Source of the DNA: Trileptium ribeirensis
Lineage: Eukaryota > Nematoda > Enoplea > Enoplida > Thoracostomopsidae
NCBI GenBank assembly: GCA_030248225.1
Contig: JASANE010003155.1
Location: 1-64,000 of the forward strand
Direction of reading: 5' to 3'
DNA: 64,000 bases
The notes beneath the pieces were generated by a model, which saw only the letters and a program-made list of their open reading frames with translations, made no database searches and was not told the DNA's origin. Made by a program: the position numbers and the translations under genes. Shown one piece after another: positions 1 through 13,900 of this stretch; position 1 is the stretch's first letter; the number at the start of each line of letters is the position of its first letter.

Positions 1-3000
1 TTCTTGGTTCGTCTCCATATTGCTGTCAATTTTTTAGTAATACATGCCTGCTACTGCGAAGCGGACGTAATAAACATTTCATATACTCGCGGTCCAGCCG
101 AGTCCGATCTGTTCGCGAGCCCACGTTTATCACACAAGCGACAAAATAAATCTGTTCCAACGCTGTACGCTGCGGGAGTTTTGCTTTTTAGAACCTATGG
201 GTGAAGTGGTAAGAATTTCATTCCGTTTTTTGAAAAATTTTCCCAATACCCATTTTTTCCCCAAATCTGTAGCACAAAATTGCAGAAATCGAGCCAAAAT
301 CGGGGGCCCCCCCCCCCCCAAATGATGCGGATGATACTAAGGTAGCGCCGGCTATGGACTCTAGCGTAACTTACTTTTTGCAAAATAAATTCCACCAATA
401 ATAACAAATAACATAATTGATACATTTCAATATTATGGAGTAATTCTGCAAAAAATATACATCAGATCAAGCATCATTATATATTTTGAATGCAACAACC
501 AGTGAACCAATATCATTATGCCCAACTACCGTTTTGCCTTAGTGCATTGAATTCACGAAAATACTTCATTTTTGCATTAATCCAACAGCTTTGTAAAAAA
601 ATAATGATCGCACATAGATAGACAGGTGATAAGATGGGATATAAACAGCCCAGAATAACAATAATAGTATTTTGTCATTTTAAGCAATGGGTCATAAACT
701 GGTAAACGGAACAAATTTGATTCGCTTGTAATTATATCTATGTGCAGTTAATATATTTGGCTATTTTTGTATTACTTAGCTAAGCTTCATGACCTCCTAT
801 TCAGTTTTGTTTTTCCGTTCATTAATTTTTCATTCAACAAACATTAAAATTCTCATTTTCAAGGTTGTTGGGATTTTGTCGACCGGCGCGCGTCTGTATA
901 TACATATATATTTTAGTTTCCTTCGTACCGAAAACAATTGTTGACACTTTTATTTTTGCGACATTGTTTTCACATTTTGTCAGCCCTATGTTATAAACTT
1001 ATACATGACTGCAGATTAGCACAGTGCCAAGGGTAGAATGGTTTACAAATCCCAACGCAGGAGTTTACTAAGCAATCAATCAAAGACGGAGTCTGTAAGA
1101 CGCCATGATGTGGATTGTTCACAGAGCTGGGAATAAAGTTTCTATATGGGTGGTTAGCTGCGTCTTAATTTTCCATTGCATTCTTCTGATGATACTCAGT
1201 GTTAATAAGCCCGATGCAGGCGGTCGACGCAGAATTAGTGATTAAGCAATAACATAGTCAAAGAAGTTTTTATTAAGTTTTGGGCCCATGTCATCTTGAG
1301 GGGCCTGACGTTATGACGTTAGGAAAAAGAACAGTTTAGAGCGGGGAGTTCGGGAAGCGGCAGCTCCGTGAATTAGGCTTAATACATGGGTCATATTCAA
1401 CCTTAGCTTAGGATAACACTAACGATTCGGCTTAGTATATCGAGAACGGCATGTCATGCATTTCCGTTCTGCCCCTAAAGATTAAATTGGACAAGGTTTG
1501 TGTTTTTTACAACTGACAAAAACCATAAGTCAATCAATCAATCATATTATCAAGTTATATACAGTGCAATAATATGATTGATTAAAATAATGCGTAAATC
1601 CGGAAAAGGATAATTGAACAACTCAAAATTAATCCTTTAAGTCCCAATGTCTTCAAATTAGACCAGACCGCCCATTGTGAACTGTTGTGTTATCTGAGTT
1701 TGTTGAACAATGTCTGCTTGCAAGTGCGCATCTGGGAGCTCTTTGCGGGTTTTCTTATAGAACAGAGTCATAGCTGCTATATAGCTCGGCGATTTATGCA
1801 CGTAACTTTCAATCGTACAAACCGTGTTCGATTTCAGGTGTCTTCGACTTGTGTTTGTCGACTTGAGTTTGTCAAACATTGCACGATACACAGCTTAAAA
1901 TCGTCGTTAAACAGGTTAACTGGAAAAAGGAACATGAATTTTTCCCATTACAGTTGAAAATATACATCAATATTTTAAAGTTGTAAATAAATTAAAAGTT
2001 ATAATGCTGCCAATCACATAAATGCTTTGATCTTCATTTAATTCTGAAAAACCATTGCAAACTTGATTGCGCAATTCAAATTCAGGTAATCAAGTTTTAG
2101 TAAATTTGAACACATTCATATGAACCCAAACTAAGCTGTATAGCAGGTCAGCTTTTGCACATAATTTCTAACAGTATCATTTCTCATACATTTTATGACC
2201 TCAATGATTCCCAACGCCAAAGTTGTACAGTTTTAGCCGTTTATATTAACGTCTCAAAATTACATTATATAACAATATTTGCAAATCATACATTTTCCTT
2301 AATAATCTCATGCACAGATAGGAATACTAGGCAAACTGGATTCTATAAAATAATGTTAAAGTATAGAACTGAAACCATAGCAAAACTGACATTTCGACTC
2401 GTAGGCAATACACACGGTCTTTAAACTTTAGACATTTACTGAGATTTGGCAAGTCACAATCTGTATTTTGAATATACCTAAACTCGAGTTAAATAGCAAG
2501 ATATTTCAAAAAATATAGTGAAATCGCTAAGCCGGATAAACTGGGATCCACAAAATAATGCCGAGGCTGAAAAACAGCAACAAAATATATCTAAACCAGC
2601 AAACAACCCTGATAGTTGTTAAGTTTTAGATACATTCTTTGAAATTCGGTAATAAGCCATAACTGTACATTGAACAGAATCTTACAGCTGATTAAATACC
2701 CATAAATAGTATGCAAATGCACAAACACAGTTTCTGTTGCTCCAGAAGCTACAAAATTAATTCTTCACAATAGTAGACACTAGTGCGGCGTTCACGTTAT
2801 AATGTTCCCGTTGTTTGAAACTTTTATCACCCTATAGTCGTGACTCTACGGTATAGACAGTCAGGGTGAGCCCATCCTGTAAATCAATTTTCGAGGGTAT
2901 ACGACACACTCATACCTACAGCAGTTTTGATTTACACCCTTAGCTACCAATTTGGGGCGGATTAATTGTAACAGACACCGTCTGTAGCTACTGCGGTTCA

Positions 3001-3050
3001 TTAGTGAACTGTTCTGTGTAGTTTTTTTCAAATTCTCGATATTTGTATTT
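1..3050. other. AT-rich DNA without a supportable gene
   Basis: Open frames here are short (90 codons or fewer), carry no motif I recognise, and fit chance in AT-rich DNA. A run of G and C near 300-320 and scattered A/T runs are the only compositional marks. Confidence 0.6.
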
Positions 3051-3074
3051 AGGTCATAAGAACGTTAATGAAAT

Positions 3075-3225
3075 AATGCCGCACACTGTCAATAAAACTG
3101 TAAGAAAACGCTGTCTGGTTGACACTGTCGAATACCTTGAAAAAAATTTATAACAACATAACAAAGCCCAGTTGTCGATAGTGTGCCGGACACTGTGTGG
3201 TGTACATAGGTTCCAAACGTTGGGG
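3075..3225. repeat. Copy of an inverted-repeat family (hairpin type)
   Basis: The stretch GTCAATAAAACTGTAAGAAAA followed by a GACACTGTCGA-like segment matches, with changes, the arms seen at 16.0-16.4 kb. The second half (CGATAGTGTGCCGGACACTGTG) is in the opposite sense. This is probably a degraded foldback element. Confidence 0.5.
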
Positions 3226-3249
3226 ACATTATAACCTGAACACCGCATA

Positions 3250-4890
3250 GTTCCTTGTTAGCACACGTTTACAGCATTAAACAGAACTCCTATGCTTAGT
3301 TTAAATTTCAACACATACAAGTACCACAAAAAAAGTTAAATAAGACGAAACTTTTGGTGTGGCTTTAAATCGTTAAAATGTTTTCAAACAACACATTAAA
3401 TTGCTAAAATTTAACGAACAACAATTCATGGCAATAACTGCAATATGACCTAGATTTGAAAAAATTTCAAAATATTGATACGAGCGGCGTTGCAAGAATT
3501 GACCACTGTTGCGGTTTTTAATCTATTACATCACAAACATTAATTAATATTTGCTAAATTAATTGAAAAAGGAAACTAATTTTATTTTTTAATGATTATT
3601 CCTTATTGCCCATGTGAATTTAGAAGATGAGTGTGGCGCATTTTTATTATATCTCGATTTATGAAGAATGATTTGTAAACAGTACTTATATCAGTCGAAT
3701 GTTTAACGTACAAACGAAAAAGTTTTGGCAATTGTTCACAAATACACATACTACCAAGAGCACGGTCTTACTGCTTACTCTGAGTGTTTGCGTTCAATTT
3801 TCTTAAATTTATCTAGTCATTTTAGCTAAGTCTTTATCACTAGTTAAATCAGAACTGTGCGCTAGTATAAGTAACTACGGCCCGGGCCGAGTACGGTCAT
3901 AAATATTGAGCCCGTGGGTAGCGGGTACTCACGGCAACCTTAAATTAGCTTCGAGAATATATATGTTTATAGACGCGCATACATAAATGACTTGTCGATT
4001 AACCATGTAACACAGTAATATGCGACTCCACTTTGGGTGTCTATACTTGGGATGCGCTTTTGTCAAGTTAGTTCATGATTTCAACATTGATGCCCGCACA
4101 TAAATACCGATTTTGCCTTATGGCAGTTCACAGTCTTTGCGACACAGTATGCTGGGATTGTTGTTTGCGACTACTATCTTACAAATTCGCATCATAACTT
4201 AGTGACTACGTAAACTAGAAAACGGCGTTCCAATCACGTTTTTATTGCACATATAAACGTAGTCGTAGACTTGGAACAGCTACAGCTATAATATTCAGCA
4301 TATCCTTTGATGAACGAGAACACCCACGCGAAATCACCTAACGCTCACACCCAAATTGCGTTCATACATCACGTAGTCTTTCTTCAAGGGCTAAAGAACG
4401 TATGCTGATGGCAGAATTGAATTGTGACCGCGAATTGTTGTACGACTTAGTCCGAGATTTTAACAAAGAAAGAACCATCGCGTGCTTTCTTACAGAGCAT
4501 TACTGTTTTAGAACAAAATGTACAAAAATTTGTATCGTCGTTGACCTCTCTTTGATACTAAAAGGGTATCCGAGATTGTATGATTTGAAATGCTAACCAC
4601 GCAACGCACTGAATGAAATTGTCGTTTTAAGAGCTTTCTTCTCCTTGGTATACCTTAAAATTACATGTTGAGCAAACCTACGCTGAATGACACACTTATT
4701 TAATATATAGTAACTGCGCCTCACATGACATGCGCTATAGAATTCTTTGTTTTGGACACTATTTAAATCAATTTAAAGTTCCTTTCATTATATGCTGCAT
4801 GAGGTGCCATGTTATTTGGTGCCGCCATTGCGTAGTTTATTGGTTAAGGGATGTCGGTAACCACAAGAGTCTGGTTAATTTTACAACGCC
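3250..4890. other. No feature seen
   Basis: AT-rich, with only short unrelated open frames. A small GC-richer patch at 3878-3935 has no recognisable content. Confidence 0.5.
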
Positions 4891-4892
4891 AT

Positions 4893-5215
4893 TACCTGCC
4901 CTGAATGCCCGCAAGCGCCCGTTTTGGGTTCATGATTGGGCAGAAGGGAAATAGGCTACGGAAGTAAACCACGGTCTCTAATTTGTAACTTTCCCAGTGA
5001 GAGTCACTAAAAGTTAAGTACAGTAGAATAGCTTTGTTGTTATATCTTACCTGCCCTGAATGCCTGCAAGCTTACACTTTAGGTGGATGATTGGGCGGAC
5101 GAGAAGTGGGCTACGAAAATAGACAACATTATATACTTTGTAACATTCGCAGTGAGAGTCACTGGCAAAAAATCAAAAAATTGAAGCTAATTAAGGCAGA
5201 ATAGCTTTGTAATGT
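4893..5215. repeat. Diverged tandem duplication, about 155-bp unit
   Basis: The landmarks TTACCTGCCCTGAATGCC, GATTGGGC and AGTGAGAGTCACT, and then AGAATAGCTTTGT, occur in the same order twice, with the second copy starting at about 5048. The copies differ at many positions, so this is old. Confidence 0.7.
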
Positions 5216-7640
5216 ATAATGATAAACCTACTGTTCCGCTTATATAGTTTTGAAGTTTGAGGGCTTCGCGGTGCAAAAATGTTTTTGAACTCGTGGGTAC
5301 AGTCCACTTCCGCTAGCACCGGTAAAAAGCCTCTGGTTTGCATCAAAAAAATTTGCACGCTGCGCCTCTATATTAAATACTGTGGTAACTGCATTAAACG
5401 CTTAGAAAAATAATATCTCTCTATTTTTCGTTAACCATAAATTGACTGATTTATCAGTTAATAAGTGTAAAATCAAGTGTCATATGAGACCAGATCAAAT
5501 AGAGCTTCTCGCATTTCAATGTATTAAGCTAGTTTTTTCAGTTAATTTTACGAATGAAGAAAGGTCATATTCATAATAATAAATCTCAAGAGGACCGTCT
5601 TAAACGTTGTTCCAAACCGAGTGGATCCATTTGCTTGATGAAATGTATCAACTAGCAGTTTTTAAAAAAAATCTTGCCCTTGAAAATATATATTTATGGT
5701 GTTTTCCAGTGTTTACCAATAGTACAAAAGGTGGAAATTCGTAAGTAATAAATACTACCGAATAGACAAATAAAAGTTCACTTGTTTGCATATATCTTAT
5801 ATCATTTTACTATTATTATGCGTGAGACCACTTTTAGGTGACTACACCTGGGTTGTTCTTTCGTCAAGTCAGTTCAAAAGCGATGAACGCGAACAAATCA
5901 CGATGTTCTCTTTTAGTTAATGTTTGAAAATTTGAAGCTGCACAAGGAATCGAGCTGAGCTTGTTTGACAAAAAGTGGTGTACGCAGAGCCATTAACGAG
6001 CTATTGTTGGGCTTTAAGGAACCACGTAAATCAGGCGAATACTGCACACAATGAATTCAGTTAATAACACAACACGTCACAAGGCTCTCGGCATTTGGAA
6101 ACGGTGAGCATTAAAGGATTTGGGGCATAAAATATAGATGAAAAAGCACGGCAATGTATAAAGACTTCATATCTTACATCTCGAATCGAATTCAAATTTC
6201 AAGTGGCTCTAAGAAAAAACTTGAAATTTATTAATCATATCACATAGATACAGGTTACCTGTCTATATATCCAAACGGTTCTGAAGGTTATATTATGCGC
6301 GTACTTCTGCTCATAAGAAACACCGATTTATGACACACTTATCCGGGCGACATTATTTCGAGTCTAAAAAAGTGAAAGTGTTTTAACCTGATTTCAACAT
6401 GGCCAGTGTTAGCGGCGGGTCCTTGCGAAAGGGCGCCAGGCCACCCCAGTTACCCTCATGCCAGACCTACCCCTACTAGATACAAAATAAATTTTTGCTT
6501 TTATTGGTCATATTTTATCTATTACAAGGCCCCAGGGTTCGAGTAACACCCAAAGAGCAAAAATACAGCGCGGAGCCTCGTCAAAATGCGCGATATTGGG
6601 TTGGTAACCGATAGTACATTTTTATGTCTGATCTGCGGAGATGAAATCTTCGCGATATTTCAACAGCAAAAATGAAATAAACCTGAAATTATTGCTATTT
6701 TTAAGCATTCGATTATTCAATGTTAGGAAGCTATTTTCACCACAGGGTAATTTGCATAATAATATTCATGTGAAATTTCGGCTGTCACATCGTTACGCTA
6801 TGCGGCAAGCATGATTGTGTCGCATATGTCATACGGGCTTGACTGTCGCATATGTCGGCGCGTCGTCAAAGGAGACAAGACATTATGTTTGTGCATTTTG
6901 GACTAGAGTAAAATCAGATCTTTGTGCCAAGACTAGATATTGTTCACTTAATATCCAACATGGTAGAGCACAAAATGGAATTTGGTCCAACATGTGCTGT
7001 AAAAAAGAAGCAGAACATTGCCGTTTCGACAGTGTACGTATTGTAGAAAACAGCAATCACACATCAAATTTGACATAAATAAATTAGCATCTGATCTCAT
7101 GTTTCAACAAATGGATGAAGTATACAATAACACTTCAGCATGTTAGACAGCTTTGTAACTAAGGTGTTTAGGTACAGTCAACTATTATACATTGTGCCCA
7201 ATGCTACATCAAAATATACGACAAATTTCAAATAATCAAAGTATGTGTCAACAGCAACTTACTACTCAAGGCTGTAATGAAATTTGCGCTTACGAAATCT
7301 TTTTATATTTTTGTGTTATATTTTCTACTTCTATCAGTAGGGAAATTAACAGAATGTTAAGTCTATAATACGGGGTAAAAGTTTCATGTTTAATTGACTA
7401 ACCGATGTATTGTACTCCATAACGGCCAAGAGCAGATGTGTCTTACAAGCAAAATATAATTCTTATTGGAATTCGTTAACAATCTATCCTTTTGGTATAA
7501 CAACTATTGTTACATTTGAGAATTAGATAATACAACTAATGTAAATTGATAGCATAAAAAATTTAAAAAAGCCAAAGATCTTTTTGTTATAGATTGGTGA
7601 ATTTTTGCAATTATTTAGCCGATGGCTTATAATGTACTAA
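5216..7640. other. No gene seen; small GC-rich island at 6400-6600
   Basis: AT-rich sequence with a GC-richer block around 6410-6600 that has C-rich and GGTTCGA-like stretches. It could be an old transposon fragment. I could not match it to a family. Confidence 0.4.
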
Positions 7641-7644
7641 TGTG

Positions 7645-7917
7645 TCGATTTCACAATAAGTCCGATGCAATCCGTTCCAGTTCGATCCAATTTTTGTGTA
7701 CATTGCATCAGAACCAATACATAAGAGCAAGCTCTACACCTACCGTATGCGTCTGTATATACGTATTTTTCACACTTTATTGTGCGATTCAGATTCGATA
7801 ATATTGTGATGCTCTATCGGATCGGATGCAATGTGACACTTTGTATACAATATGCTTGTAAATTGGTTCGCATGGTGACGGAGCAGATCGGATCGGACAG
7901 TGTGAAAACGGCCAACG
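7645..7917. mobile_element. Candidate MITE with imperfect terminal inverted repeats
   Basis: The left end carries CGATTTCACAATAAGTCCGA and a GATGCAATCCG-like continuation. The right end, read on the opposite strand, starts GGCCGTTTTCACACTGTCCG and continues with a GATCC-rich segment. The outer 30-35 bp pair imperfectly. The interior has several GGATCGGA or TCCGAT copies. No coding capacity. Exact ends and target duplication are unclear. Confidence 0.5.
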
Positions 7918-7919
7918 TA

Positions 7920-10900
7920 AATGTGAATATACTGACCAAAATCGCAAAAATTAATAACTGCCGCATTCAGCCAGCTTACAATAAATTAACAGATTTTATT
8001 GCTTTCACAGTCCATTTTGCGAAATACACATATTTCGTAAATTAGAATTCTTAGCTTAATATTGTCTCGAAAGATTTGATGAAACATTACACTATTTGCA
8101 CCGCTTGCTGAACACTTGCTACAGTGCAGAACATCATTCATAAATATTTTATTGTAAAAGAGGAGCAAACTTAAATGTGGGAGCAGCTTTCTTTAGCTCC
8201 GACCATTTAGTTCGCATTATTTCTCTACTACAGTGTAAAAATGCGAAAAGTAGCGAAATTTTAAACGTTTCGCCTGAAAATTAAAAAAAATTCGCCCTTA
8301 TCGCCTAAAAATTCCACTTATGTTTTGAGTTTTTAATCATGCTTTTAAAGAAATATGTGGCAGGTTTCACCAGTTACCGTCTTTTTTATAGCAAATTTTT
8401 GTGTGCGCCTTCGTTTCTAGTCGAAATAAACTATATATACTTTATGGTGTAAATTTATAACGTTTGCAAATATGTTAGCCTTTTTGAGAATTTTGACAGA
8501 TCACAAACGATTCAAAAAAGACAGCAATGATACCAATTGTAAGATAAGTACGCATACCGCATGTAATACGGTGTTTGAGATAGCAAAAGTAGAAACAATA
8601 TCAAACTGAACCAGTGACCCATGCAGCAAACACAATGCATGTATGAATTCGGCACCAAAATTTATTCTCAAGCAACATCAAAAATTGATTGCCTATCGGC
8701 TAATAGCTAAAACTTTGTTTCTCAATCCTATAATAACATTCTCAGAAAAACAGTATTAGTTTTCAACAAATAAACTAGATTTATTATATGTACGATGACA
8801 TTGAAATCATGCTGAAATAATAAAATTGGTTACGACAAAACACGTGAATCGCGTACATTACGATGTCAATGCATGGATTGTATTTTTATTGCGTACGTGT
8901 AGTTGTTATTGATGAAGGGCAAATCGTGTGTTAAAAGTATAGCATTAGTGTTATTTTTTTTCTTATTCAAAATTTAGACAAATGAAAAAATCAGGTCGCA
9001 CTAAATCGACCTATTTTCTCTATATATCCATAGACATTACTGAATAAATATATTACATAACAGCATCAACAACAGCATAAAACACCATTCGTCATGAAAT
9101 TTTCAGTTTAGTGATTGGTAGTACACAGAACGACGCTGAAATGACGTGTGATGTACACAGAGAATACTTAGCAAATAATAGATACATTTTCAAGTATGAG
9201 TTCATCTCGTATAAGTATACAGCAAATTACGTTCATGGTCAGTGAAGCCATATGCAAACATCTTCCGTAACTTAGGTCAAGAACAAATAGTTAATACTCT
9301 ATTGGTGTTTTAATTACAATTTATTTATTAAAAGTATTTTTCTGACCGTGATTAAGCTGTTTTATTGGTAAAAAGATTAAATGAACTTTGTATGTGCGCT
9401 TTCACGGGCTTGGAGCGCAAATTCAATATTTCTACATTAAGATTCAGTCTTACTTGCTAGGAATTCATAAGAATGCTTAGTATATAATTGTGATAAAAGC
9501 TGTTTGCTAGATTTATAGGTGCAGATTCCAGGCTGATGAAGGATGTATCCAACAAAGATTGTGTAACATGAGATCAAAATCCTTCGGTGTAAGTATGCAA
9601 CAATCAAAATTTTAGATTAATCTATTCTCAGTTTTTGCTATCTTAATATTCTATCTTTTATTGCACTATTTGTCGCTAATTTATTCCCGTTATCCGTTTT
9701 ATAATGACATGTATCAAGTGTATAATTTTTATTGCTAGTGAAATACTGAATCCCAATTAGGCACCCCTCCAAACCTCTCGCATCAATTGAAATTCTTTGT
9801 GTCCTCCCATACTTTGAAGTATTCCACTGGCTTAGTTGGATGGCTCAAACTTTTTATTTAAAATATGACAATTTAAAATAATTTTCGAATTTATAAAACT
9901 ATGTCTAATACCTAATTTCCATAGTTTGTTGAAAACGTAATAAAAATCTATTTCGAATTAATTTCTGGACTTAACTAATTATTTCATGTCATTTCTGAGA
10001 TATTTCAAACCACACTTTAAGTTTATTTAGGTATTTTCTACGAACTTTTGAATTTATTTTCAAGAGATCTAAATCTTTCTTAAATTGTTTGGAGCTTATC
10101 TAAAACTAAAACTATTAAACTGTGACATTAATCTAACTTTAAAATTGAAATTTCAATTGAAACTCTTTTTAAAATTTACTCGGAATTTTTTTAAATTTGT
10201 TTCAACGTTATTTCGAAATTCAAATATATTTTTTTTACTTTTGCTGATCTGACGTATACTTGTGTAGTAAAGACAGGTGGATTATGTGAGCCACCGACTT
10301 GATTAACGAAAGAGAAATTATGAACGCTGACCCCGTTGGGGAAAGTTTTTCTATGAGAAGGGATGGTTCTACAAAATACATTCAAAGTTATCGAAAATTA
10401 ATTCGGTAAAATACTTTAGGAATTTCTAATTTGGTTCGAAATCTAATTTCAAATTGAATTTAATTTTCCATGTTAATTTTCTAAGTATTTCCTTAAGCTT
10501 AAATATACTTAATTCAAAATTAGTTAGGGAAAATACACAGAAATTTCTGACTTAATACCTGATGTGGAAATTTGTAACAACTTAACGAATACTTTCCAAC
10601 AGTAGATAGGAAATATACTATACATTTTTTGCTTAATTCATTGTCAATATTTCACATTTCACTTGCAATATCTTATACTTCATGTTTCATTTATAACTTC
10701 GATCTATAATTTATAATATAATACTATCAAAATTTCTAAATAAAGTCTAACCTAAAATAGTGTTATTCTTTTCAGGTCTGAGAGTTAATTTTACTTCACT
10801 TTCACTTAATCTGCACGGGGTAAGCCCTGCCTTGCTTGGTCTTAGCGAACTGTCACAGGTTGCAATAAACTTAGAGACAAGCACTTAAAACTTTTCTAGA

Positions 10901-13900
10901 AACTAACAAACCTAATACTTTGTTACCTCTGCTCGGGGAAACAACAATGTCTACCGAATGTCCTTCGTGCGTAACATTTGTAAAAAGGTAACCCAAACGC
11001 TAGTAGACGGTACATTTTTTATTTAGGTGGCTTTCTTTTCCTTCTAACACGCAATTAAATTAGGCCTGTACAGCTCAATCGGGGGTTCACTTCTATCAAG
11101 GGACAGACCTATCCCTTGGCCACCATGTGAAAATGTCAGCATTTATTCAGTGAATAAGCTGAAAATCTCACACATAAGGGAGAGTTTGGGCACTATCCAA
11201 CATAGGCGTGGTGATCAAATTCCTACTGGACGCAGGGCTTATATTACATCGGCTGACAGGTCGCGCAACCTCCTTCCCGTGCGACCGTCTTATCCACCAA
11301 TGAGGATGCCGAAGGCAGACAGCCTACCCTAATTAGCCCCCTGCGACCTCGACCCTTGAGTATGTAGGCCTTCAACCATACGCGCAATATTTCGCATAAG
11401 AACCTTATACTTTAAAGTCTTGGTGACAATTCAGACAAAATCAGCAATCTGGCAGCTTCAATATAAATGTAATGATGGAGGCAATTCAGACGATTTTTTG
11501 ACAATTGAGTATTTTTCATAAAGTAAATATATCTGCTATAACCTAATATGTACGAGATACATGAATATATGTTTATCGATTACTACTCCACACTTTACAA
11601 AGATTAAATCTTAGAATAAATAAGCAATTGTAACAAAAATATATTCTACTTGCATCATATTATAGAAGTTTAGTACAATTATAGTAGAACAAGTGCAACA
11701 ATTTTGTCACCAGGAAATTGCGAAACTGCTTTATAGCGAATTCCGAATAGAAACGAGAACTTTGTGGAGATTAATTTGTCGATGTGAATTTTCTTTCATG
11801 ATTTTGTTACAGATGCTCAAACCTAGTGTAAATACTTGAATAATAGCAAATAATAGTATAATAATAAGAGATGAAATATTTCAATTACGTCGTTAATCAT
11901 ATTAAAAACTCGCAACGTCGTGAGTCCGAAGCATATAATGTGTTAATATGAGCAGCAAAACAGTGGAGTCAGCGTGTCATAAAATTTTTTTCGAACCCTA
12001 GAAACACTCAACTAATTACACTATAAATCACTAGCCAAATAAATATCGAAATATTTTTAATTTTCAGAAACGTATTGAACTAGTTGCTCGAAGAGCCGGT
12101 GGAAACAGAGTATGATTATTGTATGTTCAATGAATACTGTGATTTTTTAATTAAGCTCCCTGAAGGCACCATCAAGGTTCCACCGTTTATTTGCCTTAAT
12201 GAATTAAATGGTCGACATATTGTTACGATATATTAAATTAATCATAGAGTGGAGCGTTTTTCATAAATTCCAAAATCATAGGGTGCGTTAGTCCCTTTTC
12301 TAGCGACCGAGAAGACAAAATTATAAAATTTAAGTTTACAGAAATACAGACTTGAAGCAGACATTTAGCAGTGTAGGCTTCTTGTGCTTGCTATTTTGAA
12401 CGCACGCTATGTCAGGAATTTCGAAAATCTATGAACTTATTTTATAGCAGTATACCTGCGGCTAAATTGAAAAATGCCAAATTTTGACTATGTTTGTTGC
12501 CAAAATTGTACATTTCAACCCCTAGAGTATTCAAAATGAGCATAATGAACTATACAAGAGGCGGCCTAGGAGTCCTAGATTCCCTACTCCTGGCTTTGGG
12601 TAGTAGAATCTATTAGGTTGAATTACAAATAACAGCCATTAATCCCTAGCGACAAACCAAATTAGGTTTAATCGAATGAATCTAACGTGTTTGACTGGTT
12701 GAACAACCATCGTTTAGCTCCAATAGATAAAAGACTCACACAAAATTGTGAATTTTCGGGGTATTCTTAAATTTAACTGATAGCTCAAAAACGGCTGTAT
12801 AGCCAACTTCTAACTATTTAGTGTTTTTAAATTTTTAACCTGATGCTTTTGACGATAGCCATAAATCTTAGTGTCTTGGGATTATGTCCCTGTGAGGGTT
12901 TCCAATTAGTAATCGTTGAAGCTGCGCACAAACAATGCTAGCTGGACAGTTACGTAAGAACAGGCGCTAGCACCCAGGTATCCGCAGTCGCGTATTTCCC
13001 AAAATCGTAGTTTTATCGTTCTAGTACTTCGCTGAATAATCGTGTAACCATTCAATGACACCAAGAGCGTATATTTTTGCTTAAAACAGATAGCCATTTA
13101 TTCGCTGTATTCGTATTGGAATCCTTTATAATTTTTATGGTCTTTAATTCAGATCATATTAATATTAGTATGTTTATGCATGAGTAAACTTAAAGTGACG
13201 CCGCCAACCATACTATTTCGTTATTAGGGATATCGAATCGTCAACCCTTGTTACGGAAATTTCATTTGGTTTTTTGCTAACCGAAAATTGGCAAAATCAA
13301 ATTCAAGTTCCAGAAATTAGACCTTGTGTTCGAACAGAATTTTGGCGATTACAATTTGCAGAAATTCAATTCCCTAATGCCTAATCATTTAAATTTAAAT
13401 CATTCAGTGTTCACGATCAAATTTAATGCAAAAGTGACATCATAATCAAATCGATTTAATAGTTAAGCTCTCGGTGTTTGCTAACAAAATTGGTTAAATA
13501 GCAAATTTTCGTTCCCAAACACAAAATGCATAGATTTTAATCGCGGGCGCTGTGTTCCCGAACAGTTTTACCCAAATTTCGATGGACTAAAGAGCGTTCC
13601 GTAACGAATTTTATTCAAAATTACAAAACAGGATGGTTGGTGAGGTCACGTTAAGTTTACTCGCGCATTAGTGCTACATTGTGTAATTTTACGCCATATC
13701 ATATCTATTCTATATAGTTAGAAAAATGTCTGCTCCTCCTCTGCTTCTGCTACCCCATTACAAAATAATATGTATTAACTTTTGGTGGGTGATCATCTGG
13801 GATAGACAGCTTGGTTATTGGGTCATAGCTTTTGAAGCCTTGGATGGATTTGATAATCTTTTTTAATTGAGTACGCCATAAGCTGCATTACTCAAGAGTA

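Noticed and set aside
10780..11400. Possible LTR or gag-pol relic
   Set aside because: GC-richer patch only; no second LTR, primer-binding site or polyprotein motif seen.
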